The notes beneath the pieces were generated by a model that was not told the origin of the DNA, did not search any database, and saw nothing but the letters and a program-made list of their open reading frames with translations. 64,000 nt of DNA from positions 62,001-126,000 of the forward strand of contig NZ_FPBH01000025.1 in assembly GCF_900116445.1 (NCBI RefSeq), in the 5' to 3' direction. Shown here in pieces: positions 43,018 to 52,512 of this stretch (position 1 is the stretch's first letter; each line of letters opens with the position of its first letter). This DNA comes from Paraburkholderia aspalathi. Its GTDB lineage: Bacteria; Pseudomonadota; Gammaproteobacteria; Burkholderiales; Burkholderiaceae. Both the position numbers and the translations under genes were made by a program.

Positions 43018-44046
43018 CTACCGCATCGCCCGAAGCCACGCATACCAAGTCTCCATCCCTTCGCCGCTCTGCGCCGACACCTGCAGAATCTCAATCCCAG
43101 GATTGACCTTCCGGGCATAGCCAATACACTTCTCGACATCAAACCGCAAATACGGCAACAGATCGATCTTGTTCAACAACAACAACGAACAAGCCCGAAA
43201 CATATGCGGATACTTGATCGGCTTATCCTCACCCTCCGTGACGGAAAGAATCAACACCTTGGCCCCCTCGCCAAGATCGAACAACGCGGGACACACCAGG
43301 TTGCCGACATTCTCGATCATCACAACCGAATGCATCGGCGGATCGAGCTGCGTCAGCGCCCGCGACGCCATCTCCGCATCCAGATGACACCCCGTGCCGG
43401 TATTGATCTGAACCACACGTGCCCCCGTGGCGCGAATGCGCTCGGCGTCGTTAAGCGTCGCCTGGTCGCCTTCAATCACCGTGAGCGGCAACGTCTCGCC
43501 AAGATCGCGGATCGTGCGCTCTAGCAAGGTAGTCTTGCCCGCGCCCGGTGAACTCATCAGATTCAGCGCGAGAATCGATCGCCCCGCCAGCCAGCCGCGA
43601 TTGCGTTCGGCCAGCAATTGATTCTTCGCCAGAATGTCCTGCTCCAAGGTGATTGACGTGACGTGCTCGCTCCCGTGGTTGTGCGGGTGATCATGCATAT
43701 GGGTGTGAACGTGCGAGTGGTCGCCGTCATGTGAATGCTCATGGGGATGGGAATGCGCGTGGACACCGTCGTGCGAATGCTCATGCTCGTGATGGTGCGG
43801 ATACTGCGAGTCGTGTGAATGTGGCTGGCCGCGCACGTGCGAATGGCTCTGCGGATGCAGGTGTGCATGCCCCTGCTCATTGTCAGTCACTCGTCGATAC
43901 GACGGTTCACGCGTGCCGGCTGCAGCGACTTCTCGCGTAGCTTGCGATTGCGATTGCGCGTCTACCTTCGCCTGCGCCGCCTCCTCCGCATCCAGATCGG
44001 TCACCGCCGCGCCCTGCGTATTCGAGCACCCGCATGTCGTACACAT
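43018..44046 (-). CDS. hypB: Hydrogenase nickel incorporation GTPase
   Basis: A 342-residue GTPase that delivers nickel to the hydrogenase large subunit with HypA. It starts CTTCGCSN (the N-terminal CxxCGC nickel site), then a long His-rich stretch (roughly residues 60-120) for nickel storage, then the G domain with SSPGAGKTTLLE, GDQATLNDAERI and NKIDLLPYL. The ATG at 44046 overlaps the hypA stop by one base (TGATG). It is the last gene of the operon, bordering the repeat element. Cytoplasmic. Confidence 0.95.
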   Translation of the reverse strand: MCTTCGCSNTQGAAVTDLDAEEAAQAKVDAQSQSQATREVAAAGTREPSYRRVTDNEQGHAHLHPQSHSHVRGQPHSHDSQYPHHHEHEHSHDGVHAHSHPHEHSHDGDHSHVHTHMHDHPHNHGSEHVTSITLEQDILAKNQLLAERNRGWLAGRSILALNLMSSPGAGKTTLLERTIRDLGETLPLTVIEGDQATLNDAERIRATGARVVQINTGTGCHLDAEMASRALTQLDPPMHSVVMIENVGNLVCPALFDLGEGAKVLILSVTEGEDKPIKYPHMFRACSLLLLNKIDLLPYLRFDVEKCIGYARKVNPGIEILQVSAQSGEGMETWYAWLRAMR

Positions 44047-44375
44047 CACACCACCTCCATCTGCCGGATCTTCAGCTGCTGCCCCGAAATCAGTTCGAGA
44101 TTGTCGCTCCCGCATTCGCACTGCCCAAACGGCACATCGACGTCGAGCGTCTCGCCGCACGCGAGGCAACGTGCCTGCCCAGGCATCTCGATGATTTCCA
44201 GGGTCGCGCCCTCCACCGCTGTATCTTTCGCGCAGACGTCGAAGCAAAACCGGATCGCGTCCGGCATCACCGCCGACAATCGCCCGATCTCCAGCGTCAC
44301 CCTTCGCACGCGCGCGCCGTTGGCCTGTTCCGCACAAATCTCGACGACGCTGTTGGCAATGCTCAACTCATGCAT
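44046..44375 (-). CDS. hypA: Hydrogenase nickel chaperone
   Basis: A 109-residue nickel-binding protein with the N-terminal MHELS nickel site (His2) and a zinc ribbon made of CLACGE and CECG pairs (residues ~70-95). It hands nickel to the large subunit together with HypB. GGAGGAG lies before the ATG. It begins 18 bases after hypE and overlaps hypB by one base. Cytoplasmic. Confidence 0.95.
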   Translation of the reverse strand: MHELSIANSVVEICAEQANGARVRRVTLEIGRLSAVMPDAIRFCFDVCAKDTAVEGATLEIIEMPGQARCLACGETLDVDVPFGQCECGSDNLELISGQQLKIRQMEVV

Positions 44376-44393
44376 GGCGCGCTCCTCCAGCGG

Positions 44394-45485
44394 TCAGCAG
44401 ATGCGCGGCAGTTGCTCGCCCACCAGCATGTCGACGATGCGTTGTCCACCGAACGCGGTCTGCATGACGACAAGACCACCCGCGCCCGTCTCTCCGACCT
44501 CCACCGCACCGATTGCCGCTGCCTCACGCCCCGCCGGATGCGCGCGCATGGCAGCAAGCACCCGCCCGGCTGCATCGGCGGGCACGAGGGCCACCAGCTT
44601 GCCTTCGTTAGCCAGATACAGCGGATCGAGGCCGAGAATCTCGCACGCGCCTTTGACCTCCTCCCGCAACGGCAGGTCCGCTTCGCGCAGCCGTATCGTC
44701 ACGTTCGAACTCTGTGCGAACTCGTTCAACACCGTCGCGACGCCGCCACGCGTCGCATCGCGCAAACAATGAATCTGCGGGCACGCATCAAGCATCGCGG
44801 CGATCAGGCTGTTGAGGGGACAACAATCGCTTTCCACATCGGCTTCCAGGGCAAGCTGCTGACGTGCGACCAGAATCGCCGCGCCATGATCGCCGAGATA
44901 ACCGTTGACGATCACGACGTCGCCGGGGCGCGCGTTGCGGGCTGAAATCGACACGTCGTGGCGCACCACGCCGATGCCGGCGGTGTTGATAAAGAGCTTG
45001 TCCGCGCAACCGCGTTCGACCACCTTCGTGTCACCTGTCACGATCGCGACGCCCGCTTCGAGCGCGACTCGCTGCATGCTCGCGGCAACACGCCGCAAGA
45101 TATCGACGGCAAGACCTTCTTCGATCACCACCGCGCACGAGAGATATAACGGTGTCGCTCCGCATACGGCAAGATCGTTGACCGTTCCCGATACAGCCAG
45201 CGTACCGATGTCGCCACCTGGAAAGAACAGCGGATCGACTACGTAGCTATCGGTCGTAAACGCGAGACGGTCTCCATGCGTAGCAAGATCGGCGAGTGTG
45301 AAGACGGCCTGATCTTCCAGCGCCGCGAGCGTGGGATTGTCGAAGGTCGAGACGAATACGTCTTCGATCAGATCCCGCATCGCGCGGCCACCGCCGCCAT
45401 GTGCGAGATTGACGGAGGCGTCGCGTATGTGCGCGACGCGGCGAGGCGCCGTGGGCTGAAGAGGGTCGGGCACGCGGTCGTTCAT
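44394..45485 (-). CDS. hypE: Carbamoyl dehydratase HypE
   Basis: A 363-residue PurM-like enzyme that accepts a carbamoyl group from HypF on its C-terminal cysteine and dehydrates it to thiocyanate for the Fe-CN ligands. The protein ends PRIC, the exact family C terminus with the acceptor Cys. SVNLAHGGGGRAM, GGDIGTLAVSGTVNDLA and VTGDTKVV are typical. The ATG at 45485 overlaps the hypD stop by four bases. Cytoplasmic. Confidence 0.96.
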   Translation of the reverse strand: MNDRVPDPLQPTAPRRVAHIRDASVNLAHGGGGRAMRDLIEDVFVSTFDNPTLAALEDQAVFTLADLATHGDRLAFTTDSYVVDPLFFPGGDIGTLAVSGTVNDLAVCGATPLYLSCAVVIEEGLAVDILRRVAASMQRVALEAGVAIVTGDTKVVERGCADKLFINTAGIGVVRHDVSISARNARPGDVVIVNGYLGDHGAAILVARQQLALEADVESDCCPLNSLIAAMLDACPQIHCLRDATRGGVATVLNEFAQSSNVTIRLREADLPLREEVKGACEILGLDPLYLANEGKLVALVPADAAGRVLAAMRAHPAGREAAAIGAVEVGETGAGGLVVMQTAFGGQRIVDMLVGEQLPRIC

Positions 45486-46753
45486 GAATGGCCTCGCGTG
45501 GCCGCCGTAGCGATCGTATCGTCAATCAGCGCAGGCGTGTCAGGCACAACGGCCAAGCCGCTTGCGCCAAGGCACGCCTGGGCTGTCGCATCGGTTGATT
45601 TCGCGCTTTGCCGAGCAACGCGCCGCTCATCGATCCGCGATGTATCGATACGTCCATAGTTGTAGTAAGCCGCGCAGGCACCTTCGCTCGACACCATCAA
45701 CGAGCCGAGCGGCGACTCCGGTGTGCAGGCGGTGCCGAACACCTTGCATTGATGCGGTTTGATGACACCCTTCAACACCTCGCCGCATTGACATGCTTTC
45801 GGATCGGCGATCTTCAGGTTCGGCACGTCGAACTTGCGCTCCGCGTCGAAACGGGCAAACGTCTCACGAACCCTGACGCCCGAGTGATCGATCGAACCCA
45901 GTCCACGCCATTCGAAGAACTCGCGCGTCTCGAACACGCGCATCACCGCCGACAAAGCCTGCGCATTGCCGCCCTCGGTCACGATCCGGCCATACTGGTT
46001 CTCCACCTCGCAGCGCCCTGCTTCGATCTGCCGCAACACCATCCACATCGATTGCAATATATCGAGCGGTTCGAATCCCGCCACCGTGATCGGCTTGCGA
46101 TAGTGCCGCGCGATGAAATCATAGGGCCGTGTGCCGATCACCATGCTGACGTGCCCCGGGCCAAGAAAGCCATCGAGATGCAAGTCGGGCGAATCGAGAA
46201 TCGCCTTGATGGTCGGAATGATCGTGATGTGATTGCAGAACAGCGAGAAATTGTGGACCTTTTGCGCGTGAGCCTGCAGGACCGTCATCGCGGTGCTGGG
46301 CATGGTCGTCTCGAAGCCCAGGCCGAAGAAAATCACCTCCCGGTCCGGGTTTTGTTGCGCGATCTTCAAAGCGTCGAGCGGCGAATAGACCATCCGCACG
46401 TCCGCGCCGTCGGCTTTCGCTTTCAGCAGGCTCTTCTTCGAACCCGGCACACGCATCGCATCGCCGAAGGTCGTAAAGATCACTTCCGGGCGCTCGGCCA
46501 ACGCAACGCAATCGTCGACGCGGCCCATCGGCAGCACACACACCGGGCAACCGGGACCATGCACGAACTCCACCGCATCGGGCAGCATTTGCTGAATACC
46601 GTAGCGGAAAATCGTATGGGTATGGCCGCCACACACTTCCATGATCTGCAGCGGCCGTTGTTTGGCGCGCTCAATGCGGGACACCAGCGCGCGGATCTCC
46701 TTCTCCAGCGTTTTCGCCTTGTGTGGGTCGCGAAACTCATCGACATATTTCAT
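45482..46753 (-). CDS. hypD: Hydrogenase Fe(CN)2CO assembly protein HypD
   Basis: A 423-residue iron-sulfur scaffold on which cyanide and CO are attached to iron, with HypC. The signature motifs CGGHTHTIFRYG and GPGCPVCVLP are near residues 40-70, and FFGLGFETTMPST follows. Cysteines for the 4Fe-4S cluster are in the C-terminal half (CQCGEVLKG and later). The ATG at 46753 overlaps the upstream SIS-domain gene (ATGA); the longer frame upstream is not used. Cytoplasmic. Confidence 0.96.
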   Translation of the reverse strand: MKYVDEFRDPHKAKTLEKEIRALVSRIERAKQRPLQIMEVCGGHTHTIFRYGIQQMLPDAVEFVHGPGCPVCVLPMGRVDDCVALAERPEVIFTTFGDAMRVPGSKKSLLKAKADGADVRMVYSPLDALKIAQQNPDREVIFFGLGFETTMPSTAMTVLQAHAQKVHNFSLFCNHITIIPTIKAILDSPDLHLDGFLGPGHVSMVIGTRPYDFIARHYRKPITVAGFEPLDILQSMWMVLRQIEAGRCEVENQYGRIVTEGGNAQALSAVMRVFETREFFEWRGLGSIDHSGVRVRETFARFDAERKFDVPNLKIADPKACQCGEVLKGVIKPHQCKVFGTACTPESPLGSLMVSSEGACAAYYNYGRIDTSRIDERRVARQSAKSTDATAQACLGASGLAVVPDTPALIDDTIATAATRGHS

Positions 46754-47466
46754 GGCGCACCTCCCTCCGCCGAGCTGGCCAGTCCAGCCGAACCGGCGAG
46801 GCCGCCGCGGTCGTCGGCGAGCAGCGTATGCACGAGGTCCCACAGAATGTGATAAATCGCGACGTGAGTCTCCTGCACGCGATGAATACTGTCGCTTTTC
46901 ACCACGAGACAGTGATCGACCGCCGCACTGGCAGCCATGCGTCCGCCGTCGTGGCCTGACAGACCGATGGTCAGCAGGCCCATCTCCTTCGCTTTCGCAA
47001 AGGCGGTCAGCAGGTTTTCGGAATTTCCGCTGGTCGACACGCCGATCAGCGCGTCGCCACGCCGGCCTTGCGCCACCAGTTGCCGCACGAAAATATGGCT
47101 GAAACCGACATCGTTGCCGACAGCGGTCATCATGGCCGTGTCAGCTACGAGGTTGATGGCGGTGAGTGCCGGGCGACCCGTGGTCACCGGATGCAGAAAT
47201 TCGACGGCAATATGCGAGGCGTCGCAGCTCGAACCGCCGTTGCCCATGGTGAAGAGCCTGCCGTCGCGGCGGTACATCTCCGCAATCGCGCGAGCGATCC
47301 GCACTACTGCCGGGCCGTTTTCGTCGAAGAAGCGTTGTTTGGTGTCGACGCTGTCCTGCGCCTTCAGACGCACTGACTCGAGCAACGCCGCGTCGAGCTT
47401 GTCCGCGTCCTGGCGTGCGCCGTGCAGGAACGGATACAACGCCTGCAGGGATTCATGTTCGGGCAT
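46750..47466 (-). CDS. SIS-domain, GmhA-like phosphosugar isomerase family protein
   Basis: A 238-residue protein of the SIS fold most like sedoheptulose-7-phosphate isomerase GmhA (MGNGGSSCDASHIAVEF, STSGNSENLLTAFAKAK, SIHRVQETHVAIYH). It is fully embedded in the hydrogenase operon, between hypC and hypD, and overlaps hypD by four bases. Such a gene recurs in group 1h hydrogenase clusters, which argues against a role in lipopolysaccharide heptose synthesis, but its task in maturation is not known. Start preceded by GGAGACC. Confidence 0.88.
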   Translation of the reverse strand: MPEHESLQALYPFLHGARQDADKLDAALLESVRLKAQDSVDTKQRFFDENGPAVVRIARAIAEMYRRDGRLFTMGNGGSSCDASHIAVEFLHPVTTGRPALTAINLVADTAMMTAVGNDVGFSHIFVRQLVAQGRRGDALIGVSTSGNSENLLTAFAKAKEMGLLTIGLSGHDGGRMAASAAVDHCLVVKSDSIHRVQETHVAIYHILWDLVHTLLADDRGGLAGSAGLASSAEGGAP

Positions 47467-47496
47467 GGCGGTCTCCGTTGGCTTCCGATCGGACGC

Positions 47497-47814
47497 TTAA
47501 GGCGCGCTGCGCAATTCTTCGCGCAGTTCGTCCTGCAGTTCGCCCACCTTGGCCATGTCGTCCATCTCGCCCTGCGCGACGCCCAGTTCGTGCAATAACG
47601 CGAGCGTGCGCGCCGCTTCCTGCTCGTCGAGCCGGCTCATCGCGAAGCCCACGTGCACCAGCACCCATTCGCCGACGCACGAGTTCGCCGTCCGTCCCTC
47701 ACCGATCACGAAGGCAATGTTGATCACGCGCCGCACACCGCCGACATTGACGAGCGCGAGATCGTTCGCCGCGTCGGTCACTTCGACGATCTGTCCCGGG
47801 ATGCCCAAACACAT
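47497..47814 (-). CDS. hypC: Hydrogenase maturation chaperone HypC
   Basis: A 105-residue chaperone carrying the Fe(CN)2CO group between HypD and the large subunit. It begins MCLGIPGQIVEV, with the essential Cys2. The C terminus has a ~25-residue extension beyond the ~75-80-residue classical HypC. GGGAGAACACC precedes the ATG. It lies after hypF and before the SIS-domain gene. Cytoplasmic. Confidence 0.94.
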   Translation of the reverse strand: MCLGIPGQIVEVTDAANDLALVNVGGVRRVINIAFVIGEGRTANSCVGEWVLVHVGFAMSRLDEQEAARTLALLHELGVAQGEMDDMAKVGELQDELREELRSAP

Positions 47815-47904
47815 GGTGTTCTCCCTTTAACCCGCTTGTGCGCCGCTACTTCTGCACTGCTACTTCCGCGTTACTACCGCTACACCGCCGCCTCAGCGCC
47901 ACGA

Positions 47905-50316
47905 TCAGAACCCTTCGCGCCCCTTGGCCGCCGCCACGACCGCCTGCCCCAGCGACAACCCACCGTCGTTAGCCGGCACCTGCCGGTGCGTCAGCACCCG
48001 AAAACCGGCTGCACTGAGCCGCCCGGCTACCTGTTCGAACAGGATGCGATTCTGGAAAACACCGCCGGACAGCGCCACACTGCGCGCATCGACCGGGCCT
48101 GTCAGCAGGTCGGCCAGACATTCGACCATTCGGACGATCGCAATGGCCAACCCCTTGTGAAATCGTGCCGCGACGACTGGCACGGATGTGCCGCGCAACA
48201 GGTCGTCTAGCAAGGTCTCCCACATCGGCTGCGGTTCGATGCAACGCAGGCCGTCCGGCATGGTGCTGATGATTTCAAACGGGTACGCATGGGCGTCGCC
48301 ATCGTTTCGCAGCGCGTGCAGATCGACCAGCGCCTCAAGCTCGATAGCCGCCTGCCCTTCGTAAAGCACGCGCTCCCGGCACACGCCGAGTGTCGCCGCC
48401 ACGGCGTCGAACAGACGCCCCACAGAGCTTGCCAGCGGACTATTGACGCGTTTCGCGATCATCGTATCGAGCGCGTCGCGCGGACGGCTGCTGAGGAACT
48501 GCTGTATGTCGAGTCCCGCGTATTGCCGCGTGAAGCCGCGCCAATCGAAAGCCGCCAGCAGATGCGCGTAAGCGTTGCGCCACGGTTCGTCTACGGCACG
48601 TGTGCCGCCGGGCATCGCAACCGGTTTGAATCTGCCGAGACGCGTGAAGCCGCGATAATCCGCCAGCATGAACTCTCCGCCCCACAGCGTGCCGTCGTCG
48701 CCATAACCGAGACCGTCGAGCGCGACGCCGAGCATCGGCAGCGCATCGAGCGCCACGCCGTTTTCCGCCATGCACGCGGCGAGATGCGCGTGATGGTGCT
48801 GCACTTCGACCGCCGGGACCTGCCATGTTTGTGCGAGGTCATAGCCGATCTTGCGCGACAGGTACTCGGGATGAAAGTCGAGCGCCACCGCCTGCGGTTC
48901 ATGTTCGAACAGGCGCAGATACTGCGCCACCGAGCGACGATAGTCCGCATAGGTCAGCGCGTCTTCCAGATCGCCGAGATGGTGCGAGACGATTGCCTGC
49001 GCATTGCCCGCAAGGCAGAAGGTGTTCTTGAGTTCGCCGCCCATTGCCAGCACCGCCGGCGTTTCGGCGAAGCCCGCCGGCAACCGCAACGGAGCGGGCG
49101 CATAGCCACGCGCGCGACGCAGCACACGCGGTTCGCCCTGCACCACGCGGGCCACCGAATCGTCGACCCGGCGTGCGATATCGCGATCGTGCATCAGGAA
49201 AACATCGGCGATACGGCCGAGACGCGCTCGGGCATCCACGTTGTCGATGCACGGCGGTTCGTCGCTCGTGTTGCCGCTTGTCACCACGAGTGCCGTGTCG
49301 ATCGACTCCATCAGCAACCGATGCAACGGCGTGGACGGCAGCATGAAACCGAGCGTACCCACGCCCGGCGCGACGCCAGATGCGACGCATTCCGCTCCGT
49401 CGGCACGCAGGATGACGATGGGTCCGGCCGCGCTCTGCAGCAGCGCGAGCTCTGTCTCGTCGGGTTTGCAATAGCGGCGTACGGCCTGCAGGTCGCGCGC
49501 CATCAGTGCAAACGGTTTGCGCTCGCGCCGTTTCAATTGACGCAAACGGGCGACCGCGGCTTCATCGCAGGCGTCGCAGGCAAGCTGAAAGCCGCCTAGG
49601 CCTTTAATCGCGACAATCGAACCATGCCGCAACAGCAGGCTTGCCGCACGACAGGGATCGTCGCCATCAGCCCGTGCGCCGTGCCGGGTTTCCAGCCAGA
49701 CACGCGGGCCGCACACAGGACACGCAACCGGTTGCGCGTGAAAGCGTCGGTCGGCGGGATTCTCGTACTCGGCGCGGCACGCATCACAGAGGTCGAAAGC
49801 AGCCATGGTTGTGTTGGCGCGATCGTAGGGAATGGCCTGGACGATCGAAAGACGTGGTCCGCAATGCGTGCAGTTCGTAAACGGATAACGGTGACGGCGA
49901 TTCGCCGGGTCGGCGATCTCGGCGGCACAGTCCGCGCAGATCACTGCGTCAGGCGTGATCCCGGTCTGCACATGGCCGGTCTCGCTCGCCAGGATACGGA
50001 AATCGCTGGCCTCGGCCGCTTCACTCAGTTGATGCCGCTCGATGGCGTCGATGCGTGCGAGCGGCGGACACTCCACGCTCAGGCTTTCGATGAAACGCTG
50101 CAGCATCCACGCATCGCCCCACGCATGGATCAGCACGCCGTCGCTATCGTTGCGCACGTCGCCGACCACACCGCACGCATGCGCGAGCCGCCATACGGTC
50201 GGGCGAAAGCCGACGCCTTGCACCAGTCCGCGCACACGGATTTCCTCACCGACCGGTCCGTGAACCATCGGGAGTGGAGGTGAAGACTGTCCTGCAGGCT
50301 GTGAATGCGTGCTCAT
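47905..50316 (-). CDS. hypF: Carbamoyltransferase HypF
   Basis: An 803-residue multidomain enzyme that activates carbamoyl phosphate and transfers the carbamoyl group to HypE. Order: acylphosphatase-like domain (residues ~25-115, VRGLVQGVGFRPTVWRLA), zinc fingers (CADCAAEI with NCTHCGP, then CDACRAEY with ACPVCGP), a YrdC-like domain, and a Kae1-like domain containing VQHHHAHLAACMAEN. The ATG at 50316 was chosen over a GTG two codons earlier because GGGAGG precedes it by six bases. Cytoplasmic. Confidence 0.95.
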   Translation of the reverse strand: MSTHSQPAGQSSPPLPMVHGPVGEEIRVRGLVQGVGFRPTVWRLAHACGVVGDVRNDSDGVLIHAWGDAWMLQRFIESLSVECPPLARIDAIERHQLSEAAEASDFRILASETGHVQTGITPDAVICADCAAEIADPANRRHRYPFTNCTHCGPRLSIVQAIPYDRANTTMAAFDLCDACRAEYENPADRRFHAQPVACPVCGPRVWLETRHGARADGDDPCRAASLLLRHGSIVAIKGLGGFQLACDACDEAAVARLRQLKRRERKPFALMARDLQAVRRYCKPDETELALLQSAAGPIVILRADGAECVASGVAPGVGTLGFMLPSTPLHRLLMESIDTALVVTSGNTSDEPPCIDNVDARARLGRIADVFLMHDRDIARRVDDSVARVVQGEPRVLRRARGYAPAPLRLPAGFAETPAVLAMGGELKNTFCLAGNAQAIVSHHLGDLEDALTYADYRRSVAQYLRLFEHEPQAVALDFHPEYLSRKIGYDLAQTWQVPAVEVQHHHAHLAACMAENGVALDALPMLGVALDGLGYGDDGTLWGGEFMLADYRGFTRLGRFKPVAMPGGTRAVDEPWRNAYAHLLAAFDWRGFTRQYAGLDIQQFLSSRPRDALDTMIAKRVNSPLASSVGRLFDAVAATLGVCRERVLYEGQAAIELEALVDLHALRNDGDAHAYPFEIISTMPDGLRCIEPQPMWETLLDDLLRGTSVPVVAARFHKGLAIAIVRMVECLADLLTGPVDARSVALSGGVFQNRILFEQVAGRLSAAGFRVLTHRQVPANDGGLSLGQAVVAAAKGREGF

Positions 50317-50340
50317 GGCCACCTCCCTGACTGTTGTCGC

Positions 50341-50442
50341 CTACATGTTGCGGATACGGATATAGCGCTTGATGTCCTTCATATTCGCCATCACGCCCAG
50401 CACCAACGCCGGCAACAAGAGGTACTTCAGAAAGCCTTTCAT
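50341..50442 (-). CDS. 33-residue membrane peptide, DUF6893-like
   Basis: A tiny gene between the maturation protease and hypF. It encodes 33 residues: MKGFLKYLLLPALVLGVMAN, then MKDIKRYIRIRNM. It has one short hydrophobic helix and a basic end with the DIKRYIRI pattern I associate with DUF6893 small proteins of group 1h hydrogenase clusters. A strong GGGAGG lies just before the ATG. It could anchor or regulate the complex at the membrane. It is short enough to be lost by standard gene finders. Confidence 0.72.
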   Translation of the reverse strand: MKGFLKYLLLPALVLGVMANMKDIKRYIRIRNM

Positions 50443-50515
50443 GACGCCTCCCACTTCAGTTATTTCACACCGTATCCGTGACGGCCCACCGCTTAGCCGC
50501 CCGCAGCCCGAGCGC

Positions 50516-51067
50516 TCAGGCGGCTCGCGCGGGCAACCGTTCCATCCTTGCCATCACAAGCGTCACAGCCAGTTCGACCGCCTGCTCGACGACCGCCGCC
50601 ACCGTGCCGCTCAACCCCATTCTTCCTTCCTCGCCATGCTCGAACCCGAAGTCTTGCGGCTCGCAACCGAGCACGACAATGTCCTCGCAGCCACCGCCCA
50701 GCATCCGCACCGTTTGCAGCACTTTGGCCGGATCCATTTCGTGCGGCGACATCAGAATCGGCGCCGCATACGGATCGCCCGGCTCATCGCCGGCGGCATT
50801 TTCCACGGACGGCTCGATCACATACAGCGTGCCCGGCGCGCAGCCGCGCTGTGTCGTGTCGATCAGAATCGCGCTGTCCACGCCGTCGAGCAGCGCATAG
50901 CAGAGATCGATGCCGCGAATGCCGAAGTCCGCCACGCTCACGCCGTCAGCGAACGCCGGCAATTCCCCGGCCGCCAGTTTCTCCCGCAGACGGCGCACCA
51001 CTTCGACGCCGAAACCATCGTCGCCGAGAAACACATTGCCGATGCCCGCCACCAGAATCGCGCTCAT
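50516..51067 (-). CDS. Hydrogenase maturation protease (C-terminal endopeptidase)
   Basis: A 183-residue protease of the HybD/HoxM family that removes the C-terminal peptide of the large subunit once nickel is in place. The start AGIGNVFLGDDGFGVEVV carries the first acidic nickel ligand, the second is in ILIDTT, and a His is in SPHEMDP. The predicted substrate is HhyL, which ends with a 25-residue tail after its last metal-binding His. The ATG overlaps the upstream gene by four bases (ATGA). Cytoplasmic. Confidence 0.92.
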   Translation of the reverse strand: MSAILVAGIGNVFLGDDGFGVEVVRRLREKLAAGELPAFADGVSVADFGIRGIDLCYALLDGVDSAILIDTTQRGCAPGTLYVIEPSVENAAGDEPGDPYAAPILMSPHEMDPAKVLQTVRMLGGGCEDIVVLGCEPQDFGFEHGEEGRMGLSGTVAAVVEQAVELAVTLVMARMERLPARAA

Positions 51068-52512
51068 GCGTGCCCTCCTTTACGACTCGGTTGACTGAAC
51101 GAGCCGAATGGCCGGGACGGGCCGGCGCCACTGACCAGGGGCTCGATCTCGTCCGGGCCGAAGAAGAAGCGATGGCCGGGCATGCGCTGCAGGCCGAAGT
51201 CTTTGCCGGGATCGTCGTCGACCGTCACGGCAACGTGCACGTGATCGTCGAAATCGCGCTCGATCGATTCGATCGTGGCAACCATGCCGCTCAGTGCGAT
51301 ATCGAAGATGTCCGCGCGACCGCGTGGACGCAAACGCACCTGATCGCCGATCCGGATCTCGACGCCCGCCACCCGCACGCACGCCAGATGCGGCCGCGCG
51401 TCGAGTTCCGCCCATGGTGAGACCGGCATGGCGGGTGTTTCCAGCGGTGAGAATCCGCCGACACTCGCCCCGTCGAGTACGCGCACCTGCCGTAAGGTGC
51501 CATGCAACTTTTCCATCTGCTCGGCACCGAGACTTTCGGTACGTGCCAACAAGGCACGCGCACGCTCGTCCGTGGCGATCATTTCGCGCTTTTCGTCGTC
51601 GGTCATGGTGAGAATGCGCAGCGTGAGGATTTCGTCGATCTCCGTGGAGTCGAATAGATCGCCCGCACTTTCAGTTGCAATCTGCGGGAAGTCGTACAGA
51701 ATGATCGGCGAAGCGAGCATCGTGTCGGGTTGTTGTTCGTCACCCACGAGAACGGGCCACACGCCGATATTGCGGCTCGCGGCAGCCGCCGCGGCCAGCT
51801 CCGTGGGCGGATCGATGGAAGAAATCCACGTGCCGCCCTCGACGGTCAGCACCGTATGACAGGACACCAGCGCGTATAGGGAAGCCGCATCGCGCTTCAA
51901 TTCGTGGGCATTGTCGAGCGGGGTCTCGTTGACGATACGCACCGTCAAACGATAAACGCCGGCGGCTACACTCGCGGCGCTCAATTCGACAGGGCCTTGC
52001 AGCGAAGCGCGGATACGGCGCAGAGCGCCACGCAGCGTGCCTTGCCTGTCAGCGAGCGGTTCGAGATCGCTGGCGGCATCGAACGAAAAGGCGATCCGCA
52101 GCGGTGCGTCAAGCAATTCGCCCATCATCAGAACCGGCACGGCGATGTGCCGCTCGGCCGCTTCCTGCCATGGGGTGTAGCGCCGCTCGTCGATATCGAG
52201 CACGGGCACAGTGCGCCAGGCCGGCTCGCCCGACTCCGGCCGCGCGGCGGAACCCTCGTCCACGTCGAGCACCGTTCGCTCGATCACCTGCAGAAAACCG
52301 GGCCGCACGGCCACGCGGGTGTGCTCGTCGCCGCGCAGCAGACACTCGGTTTGCGTCACCCACGGATCGCTACCCGACGCCTCGGCATAGGCGCGCGGAT
52401 ACACGCCGCCGAAGGTCCAGCGTTGCCGGTTCTTTACCGAAGTCGGCCGGTATGGATACAGCATGTAGCCTTCGTACAGCACCGCCTGAACCACGCTCTC
52501 GACCGCATTCAC
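51064..52512 (-). CDS. Conserved hydrogenase-operon protein of unknown function (482 aa)
   Basis: A 482-residue protein that I do not recognise as a named family. It is predicted soluble with no signal peptide or metal-site motif; it reads as a mix of beta-rich segments (VELSAASVAAGVYRLTVRIVN near residue 200) and a C-terminal small barrel-like part (GVEIRIGDQVRLRPRG). The GTG start at 52512 overlaps the DUF6084 stop (GTGA), and its stop overlaps the protease gene, so it is locked into the operon. Homologues are expected only beside group 1h hydrogenases, which would imply a role in assembly or electron-acceptor docking. That is inference. Confidence 0.75.
   Translation of the reverse strand: MNAVESVVQAVLYEGYMLYPYRPTSVKNRQRWTFGGVYPRAYAEASGSDPWVTQTECLLRGDEHTRVAVRPGFLQVIERTVLDVDEGSAARPESGEPAWRTVPVLDIDERRYTPWQEAAERHIAVPVLMMGELLDAPLRIAFSFDAASDLEPLADRQGTLRGALRRIRASLQGPVELSAASVAAGVYRLTVRIVNETPLDNAHELKRDAASLYALVSCHTVLTVEGGTWISSIDPPTELAAAAAASRNIGVWPVLVGDEQQPDTMLASPIILYDFPQIATESAGDLFDSTEIDEILTLRILTMTDDEKREMIATDERARALLARTESLGAEQMEKLHGTLRQVRVLDGASVGGFSPLETPAMPVSPWAELDARPHLACVRVAGVEIRIGDQVRLRPRGRADIFDIALSGMVATIESIERDFDDHVHVAVTVDDDPGKDFGLQRMPGHRFFFGPDEIEPLVSGAGPSRPFGSFSQPSRKGGHA

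Noticed and set aside
46750..47466. LPS heptose synthesis gene gmhA
   Set aside because: It is locked inside the hyp operon with a four-base overlap and no heptose gene is present, so a true GmhA role is not supported.
48289..49599. 436-codon plus-strand frame opposite hypF
   Set aside because: Shadow; hypF motifs are complete on the other strand.
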